Shown: one piece after another, positions 25,019 to 32,768 of the stretch | How the letters are laid out: each line of letters begins with the position of its first letter | Numbering within the stretch: the first letter of the stretch is position 1 | Assembly: GCA_016789605.1 (NCBI GenBank) | Contig: JAEUQO010000169.1 | Location: 1 to 32,768 of the forward strand | Origin: Acidobacteriota bacterium | Lineage (GTDB): Bacteria > Acidobacteriota > Blastocatellia > RBC074 | DNA: 32,768 nt | Reading direction: 5' to 3' | Position numbers and translations under genes: made by a program | Notes under the pieces: generated by a model | Told to the model about the DNA's origin: nothing | The model's database searches: none | What the model saw: only the letters and a program-made list of their open reading frames with translations

Positions 25019-25903
25019 ATGAAACTCCACACCATTTGTTTGCTTGGCTGTCTGCTTGTAACGCCAATCGTGACACACGCACAAAAAGTGATCCGCCTTT
25101 ACCCTGGCGCTGCGCCGGGTTCCGAAAACTGGAAGCAACCAGAGAAGGAATATTTCTCGCCAATCTGGAACACCCAGGTTGTGACCAATGTCGTGCATCC
25201 AACGCTGACGGCATTCCTGCCCGCTCCAGCGACAGCCAACGGCACCGCAGTGATCATTGCGCCGGGCGGCGGGTTCCACGCGCTCTCGATCAACAGCGAA
25301 GGCGTTGACGTCGCCAAATGGCTTAATGCCAAAGGCGTCGCCGCGTTTGTTTTGCGTTATCGGCTGGTACAAACCGGCGAAGACGGCGTCAAGGAAGTGA
25401 TGTCCAAAATGGGCGGCCAACGCATCGAAGTAGATGCCAATGGCACAGACGTCGTGCCGCTGGCGTTGGCGGACGGATTGGCAGCGATCAGCCACGTGCG
25501 CCAAAACGCCAAAGAGTATGGCATCGCCCCCAATCGCATCGGCTTTATGGGCTTCTCAGCAGGCGGCACAGTGACCGCCTCGGTGGCGTTTCAGTATGCG
25601 GCTGCCACACGACCTGATTTCGTCGCGCCGATTTATGCCTATATGGGCGCAGTCAAACCAGCCTCTGTGCCCCAAGATGCGCCGCCCATGTTTATTGTCG
25701 CGGCGACAGATGATCAATTGGGACTCGCGCCGGACAGCGTGAAGCTGTATAGCCAATGGATCGCGGCCAAGAAACCAGCCGAGATGCATCTGTATGCCAA
25801 GGGCGGGCATGGCTTCGGCATGCGCAAACAAAATCTGCCGACCGATCAGTGGATAGAACGCTTTGGCGAATGGTTGGGCGTTCAGGGACTACTGAAAAAA
25901 TAG
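25019..25903 (+). CDS. Secreted alpha/beta-hydrolase esterase, second paralogue
   Basis: The protein has 294 residues from the ATG at 25019, chosen because AAGGA lies nine bases upstream and a signal peptide starts there (MKLHTICLLGCLLVTPIVTH). The frame is open to 24974, but that part is not signal-like. It is the same family as 23169-24098: LYPGAAPGSEN, oxyanion APGGGF, GFSAGG with Ser180, ATDDQ (Asp231/232) and KGGHGFG with His264, ending in almost the same words (GEWLGVQGLLKK). It lacks the alanine/proline insert of its sister. The pair probably arose by local duplication around the amidohydrolase gene, and the two may differ in alcohol or acyl preference. Confidence 0.82.
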   Translation: MKLHTICLLGCLLVTPIVTHAQKVIRLYPGAAPGSENWKQPEKEYFSPIWNTQVVTNVVHPTLTAFLPAPATANGTAVIIAPGGGFHALSINSEGVDVAKWLNAKGVAAFVLRYRLVQTGEDGVKEVMSKMGGQRIEVDANGTDVVPLALADGLAAISHVRQNAKEYGIAPNRIGFMGFSAGGTVTASVAFQYAAATRPDFVAPIYAYMGAVKPASVPQDAPPMFIVAATDDQLGLAPDSVKLYSQWIAAKKPAEMHLYAKGGHGFGMRKQNLPTDQWIERFGEWLGVQGLLKK

Positions 25904-25918
25904 CGAGGAGCTGTTTCC

Positions 25919-27460
25919 ATGAAAATGCGCGCGCGCTTTCTTATGCTGGCAAGCGGTGTCTTGTCTTTGCTGTCGTCAATTGCGTTTGCCGATGGCGCGA
26001 AATGTGCCGCACTGGCGCATCAGTCTTTCGGCACGGAAGTAAAAGTTGATTCTGCGACCTTGGTCGCGGCGACCCCTGCGGCGCCGGAACATTGCGATGT
26101 GCGCGGCGTCATTCTGCCCGAAGCCAAATTCGCGGTGAAATTGCCGAGCAACTGGAACCAGCGGTTTTATATGGTTGGCGGCGGCGGGTTTGCCGGGCAA
26201 TTAAGCCTCGGTCCGATGAATCCGGGGTTGCAAAAAGGCTATGCCACCGCGACAACCGACACAGGGCACGATTCCACCAAGGAACCACTGGGCACGTTTG
26301 CGGAACGCCGCGCGGACAATCCGCACGCCGACCGCAAGAAGCTGGATTACGCCTATCTCGCGGTACACAACACGGCAGTCCTGGCCAGACAGATCATCAA
26401 AGCGTATTACGGCGACAGCCCTCAATATTCATACTGGGTGGGATGTTCAACCGGCGGACGACAAGGCCTGATGGAGGCCCAGCGCTATCCTGAAGACTTC
26501 GACGGGTATGTGATCGGCGCGCCGGTGCTGAAAGTTTCCCACGAAGGCATGCGCGGCATTTGGAATGCACAAGCAGTTTCCACTGGTCCAGGTGCGATTG
26601 CCTATGACCAACTGCCATTGCTGGCAGAAGCCGTTTACCAAAAATGTGACGGCGTGGATGGCGTGAAAGATGGGCTCATTGCCGATCCGCGACAATGCCA
26701 ATTCGACCCGTTGAACGATGTGCCGAAATGCGCGCATGACGTAGCGGGCAAAGATTGTTTTACGCTGGCACAACGACAAGGCTTGCAAAAAGTCTACGGC
26801 GGAGTGCGCAACAGCAAGGGGCAAATTCTTTATCCGGGGCAACCGCTTGGCGCTGAAATCGCTGTCAATGGACGCAGCGGTTGGCTGGGCAGCATCGGCG
26901 GCGATGGCGGAATGGGTCTTGGCTTTGGCGAAACGATGATGCGCTTTCTCGCCTTTGAACCACAACGCGGCAAAACCTGGAGCTGGAAGCAATTCAACTT
27001 TGACAGCGATCCGCCGCAAATGAAGGCCTATTCACAAATGATTGACGCAACCAATCCTGATCTGGCGCGGCTAAAAAAACGCGGCGGCAAAATCATTCAC
27101 TATCATGGTTGGGCCGATGCGCTGGTGAATCCGCAAATGTCCGTGGAGTACTACCAATCGGTGCTCAAAAAGATGGGCAAATCATCCACAGCACAGTTTT
27201 ACAAGCTCTATATGATCCCCGGCATGTTTCATTGCGCGGGCGGCGTCGGATGTGATCGCGCCGATTGGTTTACGCCACTTGTCGAATGGGTCGAAAAAGG
27301 CATTGCGCCCGGTATGATCGCAGGCGCACGCGTCCAGCAGAACGCAACCGTCATGACACGTCCGCACTGCCCTTACCCACAGGTCGCACACTACCAAGGA
27401 AGCGGCGACGTCAACAAAGCAGAAAATTTCACCTGCGTAACCAAGAAAGAAACTCGCTAA
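25919..27460 (+). CDS. Tannase/feruloyl esterase-family enzyme, first copy
   Basis: The protein has 513 residues with a signal peptide ending near AFADG. It shows the complete CS-D-HC signature of the tannase/feruloyl esterase family: Cys176-Ser177 in VGCSTGGRQ, Asp400 in HGWADALVNPQ and His438-Cys439 in GMFHCAGG, where the two cysteines pair next to the triad. A calcium-site-like lid with DGVDGVKDGLIADPRQC lies at about 244-260. Members hydrolyse galloyl, feruloyl, chlorogenate or (for MHETase) terephthalate half-esters. The GAGGAG ribosome site is eight bases from the ATG. The quinate dehydrogenase starts nine bases after this gene, and the operon also carries hydroxycinnamate-CoA ligase, so chlorogenate-type esters are a good candidate substrate. 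The sequence alone cannot separate these options. Confidence 0.88.
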   Translation: MKMRARFLMLASGVLSLLSSIAFADGAKCAALAHQSFGTEVKVDSATLVAATPAAPEHCDVRGVILPEAKFAVKLPSNWNQRFYMVGGGGFAGQLSLGPMNPGLQKGYATATTDTGHDSTKEPLGTFAERRADNPHADRKKLDYAYLAVHNTAVLARQIIKAYYGDSPQYSYWVGCSTGGRQGLMEAQRYPEDFDGYVIGAPVLKVSHEGMRGIWNAQAVSTGPGAIAYDQLPLLAEAVYQKCDGVDGVKDGLIADPRQCQFDPLNDVPKCAHDVAGKDCFTLAQRQGLQKVYGGVRNSKGQILYPGQPLGAEIAVNGRSGWLGSIGGDGGMGLGFGETMMRFLAFEPQRGKTWSWKQFNFDSDPPQMKAYSQMIDATNPDLARLKKRGGKIIHYHGWADALVNPQMSVEYYQSVLKKMGKSSTAQFYKLYMIPGMFHCAGGVGCDRADWFTPLVEWVEKGIAPGMIAGARVQQNATVMTRPHCPYPQVAHYQGSGDVNKAENFTCVTKKETR

Positions 27461-27469
27461 GCAGGACGG

Positions 27470-28378
27470 ATGAAATCTGAAGTTGCGCCAATTGACGTTA
27501 TGGCTAACGACCGCCCAAAACCAACCATCCGCGCGGGCTTGATCGGGCACAGCATTCAAGCGTCGCTGACGCCGCGTTTGCACGAAGCCGAAGGCCGCGC
27601 GCAAGGGTTGCAATACACCTATGAGCTGCTGGATTTGCATACGATGAATGCGGATGTCAGCGCCTTGCCTCGCTTGCTGGCAGAAACCCAGGCCAAAGGA
27701 TTTGCCGGACTGAACATCACACATCCATGTAAGCAGGCAGTTTTGCCCTTGCTGGACGAATTGTCTGAAGAAGCCGCCGCCATTGGCGCGGTGAACACCG
27801 TCGTCTTTGCCAACGGCAAACGCATTGGTCACAACACAGATTGGTGGGGCTTTGCAGAAAGCTTTAAGCGTGGCTTTTCCGACGTGACGCGTGAACGCGT
27901 CTTGCTTTTAGGCGCAGGCGGCGCAGGGGCGGCATTGGCCTACGCGGCGTTTCAACTTGGCGTACAACGCTTGCTGATTACAGATGTAGACGTCGTGCGC
28001 GCGCAACAATTGGCCGCACATTGCAATCAACATTTGGCGGCTTCGTGGGCCGACCCCGTATCAGATATCGCTCAGGCGTTGGCTAATGCAGATGGACTAA
28101 TGCAGGCCACCCCCATCGGCATGTCCGTCCATCCGGGCATTCCCCTTTCGCCGTCGTTGTTGCGCAAAGAGCTGTGGGTGACAGAGGTCATCTATACGCC
28201 GCTTGAAACCGAGCTGCTGCGCCAGGCCAAATCCCTCGGCTGTCGCGTGCTCAACGGCACGGGAATGACAGTTTTTCAGGCCGTCAAAACCTTTGCTTTG
28301 TTCACCGGTTACCCTGCGGATGCAGAACGAATGCTTGCGCATTTCACGGCTCTGACTTCTGTCAGAAACACGACCTGA
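27470..28378 (+). CDS. Quinate/shikimate dehydrogenase (catabolic QsuD-type AroE homologue)
   Basis: The protein has 302 residues in the AroE family. The substrate part shows SLTPRLHEAEGRAQG (SxTP variant of the SxSP motif), NITHPCKQ with the catalytic lysine, and GHNTDWWGF with the catalytic aspartate. The NAD(P) Rossmann motif is GAGGAGAALAYA. The TP..HE.EG.AQG and NTDWWGF wording resembles actinobacterial catabolic quinate/shikimate dehydrogenases more than biosynthetic AroE. The enzyme would oxidise quinate to 3-dehydroquinate, or shikimate to 3-dehydroshikimate. Its position after a tannase-family esterase and before pobA supports a degradative role, with quinate coming from chlorogenate. 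Dehydroquinase and dehydroshikimate dehydratase are not in the window. An AGGA ribosome site precedes the ATG. Confidence 0.82.
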   Translation: MKSEVAPIDVMANDRPKPTIRAGLIGHSIQASLTPRLHEAEGRAQGLQYTYELLDLHTMNADVSALPRLLAETQAKGFAGLNITHPCKQAVLPLLDELSEEAAAIGAVNTVVFANGKRIGHNTDWWGFAESFKRGFSDVTRERVLLLGAGGAGAALAYAAFQLGVQRLLITDVDVVRAQQLAAHCNQHLAASWADPVSDIAQALANADGLMQATPIGMSVHPGIPLSPSLLRKELWVTEVIYTPLETELLRQAKSLGCRVLNGTGMTVFQAVKTFALFTGYPADAERMLAHFTALTSVRNTT

Positions 28379-28429
28379 AACAATCCCGCCGCCGGTCAAC
28401 CGCTGGCAGCGCTTTATCTGGTACCCGTT

Positions 28430-28900
28430 ATGGATTTGAAACCTCCCACTCCCCGGCTTGAATTGCTGTGCCACCTGGCCGTAAAAGTCGCGCCGCCGCA
28501 ACTGATTGGCGCAACGCTCAGCGGCGAAAGACGTGTCATCCCCATTACAGGCGGACGCTTTGAAGGTCAGCGTTTGCGCGGTGAAATCGTGCCCGGCGGC
28601 GCGGATTGGCAAATCGTCACGACTGACGGCACGGCCTTGCTGGAAGCGCGTTACACCCTGAAAACCGACGACGGCGCATTGATCTATACGCGCAACGTCG
28701 GCGTACGTCACGGTCCGCCCGAAGTGCTCGCCGCCATCGCGCGCGGCGAGCAAGTTGATCCGGCCAGGTATTACTTCCGCGCTACGCCGAGTTTTGAAAC
28801 CGGCGCGGCCAAATACGCCTGGCTCAATCGCATCATTTGCGTTTGCTCCGGCGTACGCACCAAAGAAGAAGTGCTGCTGGATTTTTACGAAGTGAAATAA
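28430..28900 (+). CDS. DUF3237 (UPF0311) family protein
   Basis: The protein has 156 residues and is cytoplasmic. It fits DUF3237 along its length: an opening LCHLAVKVAPP, VIPITGGRFEGQRLRGEIVPGGADWQ, then TLKTDDGALIYTRNVGVRHGPP and a closing YAWLNRIICVCSGVR. The fold is thought to be a small beta-barrel. No reaction is established for the family. Genes of this family are common near catabolic clusters. Here it lies between quinate dehydrogenase and the MetE-C-like gene. It has no ribosome site, and a 51-bp gap separates it from the preceding gene. It is one of several candidates for the missing hydratase-type step of the side-chain route, but nothing seen here supports that directly. Confidence 0.85.
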   Translation: MDLKPPTPRLELLCHLAVKVAPPQLIGATLSGERRVIPITGGRFEGQRLRGEIVPGGADWQIVTTDGTALLEARYTLKTDDGALIYTRNVGVRHGPPEVLAAIARGEQVDPARYYFRATPSFETGAAKYAWLNRIICVCSGVRTKEEVLLDFYEVK

Positions 28901-28913
28901 GGAGAACGAATCC

Positions 28914-30005
28914 GTGTCCAACAACTTTCGCACCGATGTCGTCGGCAGCTTGCTGCGTCCCGCGTATCTGAAAGAAGCCCGCGCCGAATACGAAGCAGGC
29001 AAACTTTCCGACCAAGCCTTCAAACAAATCGAGGATCGCGCCGTTGACGACGCAATCGCGCTGCAAGAACGTGCTGGCATTGCGGTCATCACGGATGGCG
29101 AGTTGCGACGCTATGCGTTTTACGGGCATTTGATTGACGCGTTGGAAGGATATGACAAATACGGCGGCTGGGCGATTCCGTTTCGTGATGAAGCGGGCGA
29201 AGAGCTGGTATTGCAGCGGCCCGTAGTCGTCTCGAAATTACAGCGCAAACGGCATCTGTGTGCCGAAGAGTTCACCTATGTGCGCGCCAAGGCGACTGTT
29301 CCGGCCAAGGTCACCCTCATCAGCGCGCAACAAGCCGCCGCTTATTACGACGCAGAAAAATCAAAAAGCGCATACGCCACGGTAGACGCCTATCTCGCTG
29401 ATCTAGTTGACATCCTGCGCGGTGAAATTGCCGAACTGATTCGTCTCGGCTGCACTTACATTCAGATTGATTCGCCGCAATACACGGCGTTGCTTGATCC
29501 CAAGCTGCGCGAAGGCTATCGCCAGCGCGGCAATGACCCAGACCGTCTGCTCGATCTCGCCATCGAAATGGACAACGCCATCGTCGGCAATCACGCCGGA
29601 ATCACTTTTGGCCTGCATCTTTGTCGCGGCAACAACCAAAGCAAGTTTTACGCGGAAGGCGATTACGGCCCGATTACGAAAGTATTCAGCAAGACAAAAT
29701 TCAATCGCTTCCTGCTCGAATTTGACGATGCGCGTTCGGGTGGATTTGAGCCGCTGGCCGAAATGCCGGATGACCGTACAGTTGTGCTGGGGCTGATCAG
29801 CTCAAAGAAAGCTGCCGTCGAAAACAAAGACGAACTCAAACAGCGCATTGTCGAAGCAGCGAAAATCGTCCCGTTGGAGCGTCTGGCCGTCAGCCCGCAA
29901 TGCGGCTTTGCTTCAACGCTCGAAGGCAATCTATTGACCGAAGCCGATCAGGAAGCGAAGTTACGCTTGTCAGTGGAAGTCGCACAGGAAGTCTGGGGGG
30001 CGTAA
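28914..30005 (+). CDS. Stand-alone MetE-C-like (cobalamin-independent methionine synthase superfamily) protein
   Basis: The protein has 363 residues from GTG 28914, with AAGGAG nine bases upstream. It covers only the catalytic (C-terminal) barrel of MetE: DVVGSLLRPAYLKEA at the start, DGELRRYAF, QIDSPQY, and the zinc ligands in order His235 and Cys237 (LHLCRGN), Glu269 (LLEFDD) and Cys330 (SPQCGFAS). Full-length MetE is about twice as long. The superfamily also includes short methyltransferases with other methyl donors and acceptors. The gene lies inside a phenolic operon, and its stop codon abuts the pobA start. A role in handling methyl groups from methoxylated aromatics such as ferulate or vanillate is attractive but speculative. 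Methionine synthesis from another donor is the alternative. Confidence 0.8.
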   Translation: MSNNFRTDVVGSLLRPAYLKEARAEYEAGKLSDQAFKQIEDRAVDDAIALQERAGIAVITDGELRRYAFYGHLIDALEGYDKYGGWAIPFRDEAGEELVLQRPVVVSKLQRKRHLCAEEFTYVRAKATVPAKVTLISAQQAAAYYDAEKSKSAYATVDAYLADLVDILRGEIAELIRLGCTYIQIDSPQYTALLDPKLREGYRQRGNDPDRLLDLAIEMDNAIVGNHAGITFGLHLCRGNNQSKFYAEGDYGPITKVFSKTKFNRFLLEFDDARSGGFEPLAEMPDDRTVVLGLISSKKAAVENKDELKQRIVEAAKIVPLERLAVSPQCGFASTLEGNLLTEADQEAKLRLSVEVAQEVWGA

Positions 30006-31181
<1,176 letters not shown>

Positions 31182-31223
31182 GGTTGTGGCAGCAAGAGCT
31201 GCTGAAAGCTGCTCCGCTCGCGC

Positions 31224-32768
31224 TCAAGGCGTCTGGCAAGTGAAATTCGCGGCGTCATCTATGCTGCCGCTTCCCTTATATTTCGCGACTTGCGGATATG
31301 GGCACAACGGACGCGTGCGATCGGTTTTGCCATTAACGATGCGCGAACCGATCAAACGATCGGGCGCGGTTCCGCCTTCGACCCACTGCATCAAGGGCGT
31401 CAGTTTATCGAAACTGCTGCAACCGACACCGCCACCGCAATGAAACATCCCTGGCACCATAAACAGGCGGAAGAATTCTGTCGTCGTGGCTCCCATCTGC
31501 TTCAAAACGCTTTCGTAATAATCAACGCCCATTTGTGCGTTTAACGCCTGATCAGCCCAGCCGTAATACATCAGCAATTTGCCGCCGCGCTTTTTGAAGC
31601 CGCTCAAATCAGGGTCGGTCGCATCGAGCACGGCGTGAATCCAAGCAAGCCGTTTTACGTCTTTGTCAAAATCAAAGCTGGTCAGATCATACGTCGGATT
31701 CTTTTCGGGAAAGGCCACATAACGAAAGAAGCTGCCGCCGAAACTCACACTAATTGTGGGCTGACCGCTTTCGCTGATGATCCAATTGTCCCAACCGCTG
31801 CGACCGTTAGGACCTGCCACTTCTGCTCCGACGGGCCAACCAGGAAAAAAACGCTGCCCGTTGCTGAGCACGTCAGTGTAGATGTTTTCGAGCGTGCCAA
31901 TCTGCGCTGCCGTGAAACAGTCGTTGCTGTCGGCTCCGTCGGCGCATTTCGGCAAATCACGCGCCGGGCGAAAGCCACAACGGCGCGGATCATCAATCAA
32001 TCCATCCTTTAGTCCGTCTTTTTCGTCGCATTGCGCATAAATGCGCTCGGCCAGGGTTTTTAGCTTGGCATACGGTATCGGAGCCGCCGCCAGGGCTTTG
32101 GCCATTTTGGCGTACCCCACCATCGTGCCGCTGAAATTCAATACCGGCGCGCCAGAAATGATGCCGTCAAAATCTTCGGGAAAGCGTTGCGCCAGAATCA
32201 GCGCCTGTCTGCCGCCAGTAGAACAGCCATCAAAATACGAACGCGAAGGACGTGCGCCATAATACGCGGCGGCAATCCGTTTACCGGTTTCTGCCGTCGT
32301 ATGCAACGAACGAAAAGCATAATCCAACAGCTTTTGCCGATTGACGGCAAACGTACCCAACGGTTCAGCCACGGCATCGTGACCGGTATTGGTTTGCGCC
32401 ACGACAAAGCCTCGGCGCAATCCTCCCGACCGCGATCCTATGCGATTGGGCGCTTCGAGCGATTCACCGGCAAACCCGCCATTGCCAAACATATATAAGC
32501 GACGATTCCAGGTCACCGGCAAACTCACTTCAAACTGGATTTCGGGTTGAATCAGCCCGCGCACACGGCAATATTCCGGCGCATCGGCGGCGGGCGGAAC
32601 CAATGTTGCGCTTTCAATGGTGAACTCGTAACCAGTCAAAGCGCGCAACTCGGCACAGGCAATTTTCGGCGCAAGCGTGGATTCTCCTGCGGGTGCGGGC
32701 AAAGCCGTTTGGGCGTATGTCGGTTGCTTGGCCAAACAACCGGCCAGCATCAACACAAAGAAAATGAA
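31224..32768 (-). CDS. Tannase/feruloyl esterase-family lipoprotein or secreted enzyme, second copy (5' end outside window)
   Basis: The frame ends at TGA 31224 and stays open to the right edge, so the first residues are missing. A GTG at 32756 lies inside the hydrophobic core of the signal peptide (FIFFVLMLAGC) and is unlikely to be the true start. LAGC is a good lipobox, so the enzyme may be a lipoprotein. The mature part is a full tannase-family enzyme: DGCSTGGRQ nucleophile with the paired cysteine, YYGWADQALN with the aspartate, and GMFHCGGGVGC with histidine and cysteine. A calcium-site-like DEKDGLKDGLIDDPRRC is also present. It is clearly related to 25919-27460 but differs in the lid region. 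It converges on the operon and so has its own promoter outside the window. Confidence 0.9.
   Translation of the reverse strand, partial: FIFFVLMLAGCLAKQPTYAQTALPAPAGESTLAPKIACAELRALTGYEFTIESATLVPPAADAPEYCRVRGLIQPEIQFEVSLPVTWNRRLYMFGNGGFAGESLEAPNRIGSRSGGLRRGFVVAQTNTGHDAVAEPLGTFAVNRQKLLDYAFRSLHTTAETGKRIAAAYYGARPSRSYFDGCSTGGRQALILAQRFPEDFDGIISGAPVLNFSGTMVGYAKMAKALAAAPIPYAKLKTLAERIYAQCDEKDGLKDGLIDDPRRCGFRPARDLPKCADGADSNDCFTAAQIGTLENIYTDVLSNGQRFFPGWPVGAEVAGPNGRSGWDNWIISESGQPTISVSFGGSFFRYVAFPEKNPTYDLTSFDFDKDVKRLAWIHAVLDATDPDLSGFKKRGGKLLMYYGWADQALNAQMGVDYYESVLKQMGATTTEFFRLFMVPGMFHCGGGVGCSSFDKLTPLMQWVEGGTAPDRLIGSRIVNGKTDRTRPLCPYPQVAKYKGSGSIDDAANFTCQTP

Noticed and set aside
31189..31202. Hairpin GCAGC-AAGA-GCTGC after pobA as the operon terminator
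   Set aside because: Only five base pairs and no T-tract; placed well but not supportable.

Overview
The window looks like a chromosomal segment of an Acidobacteriota genome, possibly Blastocatellia-like. That placement is an inference from gene content: two very large TonB-dependent outer-membrane receptors with N-terminal carboxypeptidase-regulatory-like domains, a decayed C-terminus of an ADOP/MacB-type permease, an acidobacterial-style membrane-anchored regulator, and many secreted esterases. Coding density is high. No rRNA, tRNA, CRISPR array or intact mobile element was found.

Left part (1-11.6 kb). The 3' end of an ECF/CbiQ-type transporter gene converges on a TonB-dependent receptor (556-4209, minus). 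A FadR/GntR regulator (about 4517-5332, plus) diverges from the receptor. A near-consensus promoter for the receptor and a perfect palindromic GntR-type operator lie between them. A patch of gene debris follows (5343-about 6130, minus): a frameshifted secreted protein start, an ADOP permease tail and a sulfatase tail. Next comes a second receptor (6233-9994, minus), divergent from a membrane-anchored putative regulator (10253-11557, plus) with a 16-bp palindrome between them.

Middle part (11.6-14.7 kb, minus). A flavoprotein disulfide reductase-like enzyme is translationally coupled to a DUF4126 membrane protein. Beyond them lies a BoxR/BzdR-like regulator, an XRE helix-turn-helix fused to a shikimate-kinase-like domain. 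Its divergent control region (14652-14816) carries three copies of a TGCA-(N)TATATTTCGCA-like motif on two predicted promoters.

Right part (14.8-32.8 kb). Fourteen genes on the plus strand with short gaps or overlaps look like one long operon for plant phenolic compounds. In order they are a flavin monooxygenase, a di-heme cytochrome c, an OmpA-like periplasmic protein, feruloyl-CoA synthase, a DinB-like protein, a CE1-like esterase, an MFS transporter, an alpha/beta esterase, an amidohydrolase resembling 4-hydroxyphenyl-beta-ketoacyl-CoA hydrolase, a second alpha/beta esterase, a tannase-family esterase, a quinate/shikimate dehydrogenase, a DUF3237 protein, a MetE-C-like methyltransferase, and pobA last (15 with pobA). 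A second tannase-family gene converges from the right edge and is cut by the window end.

Proposed logic (inference): secreted esterases split ester-linked phenolics such as chlorogenate, feruloylated glycans or galloyl esters. The MFS protein imports the acids. Hydroxycinnamates become CoA thioesters and are shortened to 4-hydroxybenzoate-type acids, and PobA converts 4-hydroxybenzoate to protocatechuate. The quinate half enters through the dehydrogenase and would also lead to protocatechuate. The hydratase and hydroxyacyl-CoA dehydrogenase of the side-chain route, and ring cleavage, are not recognisable in the window, so several operon members of unknown role are candidates for missing steps.
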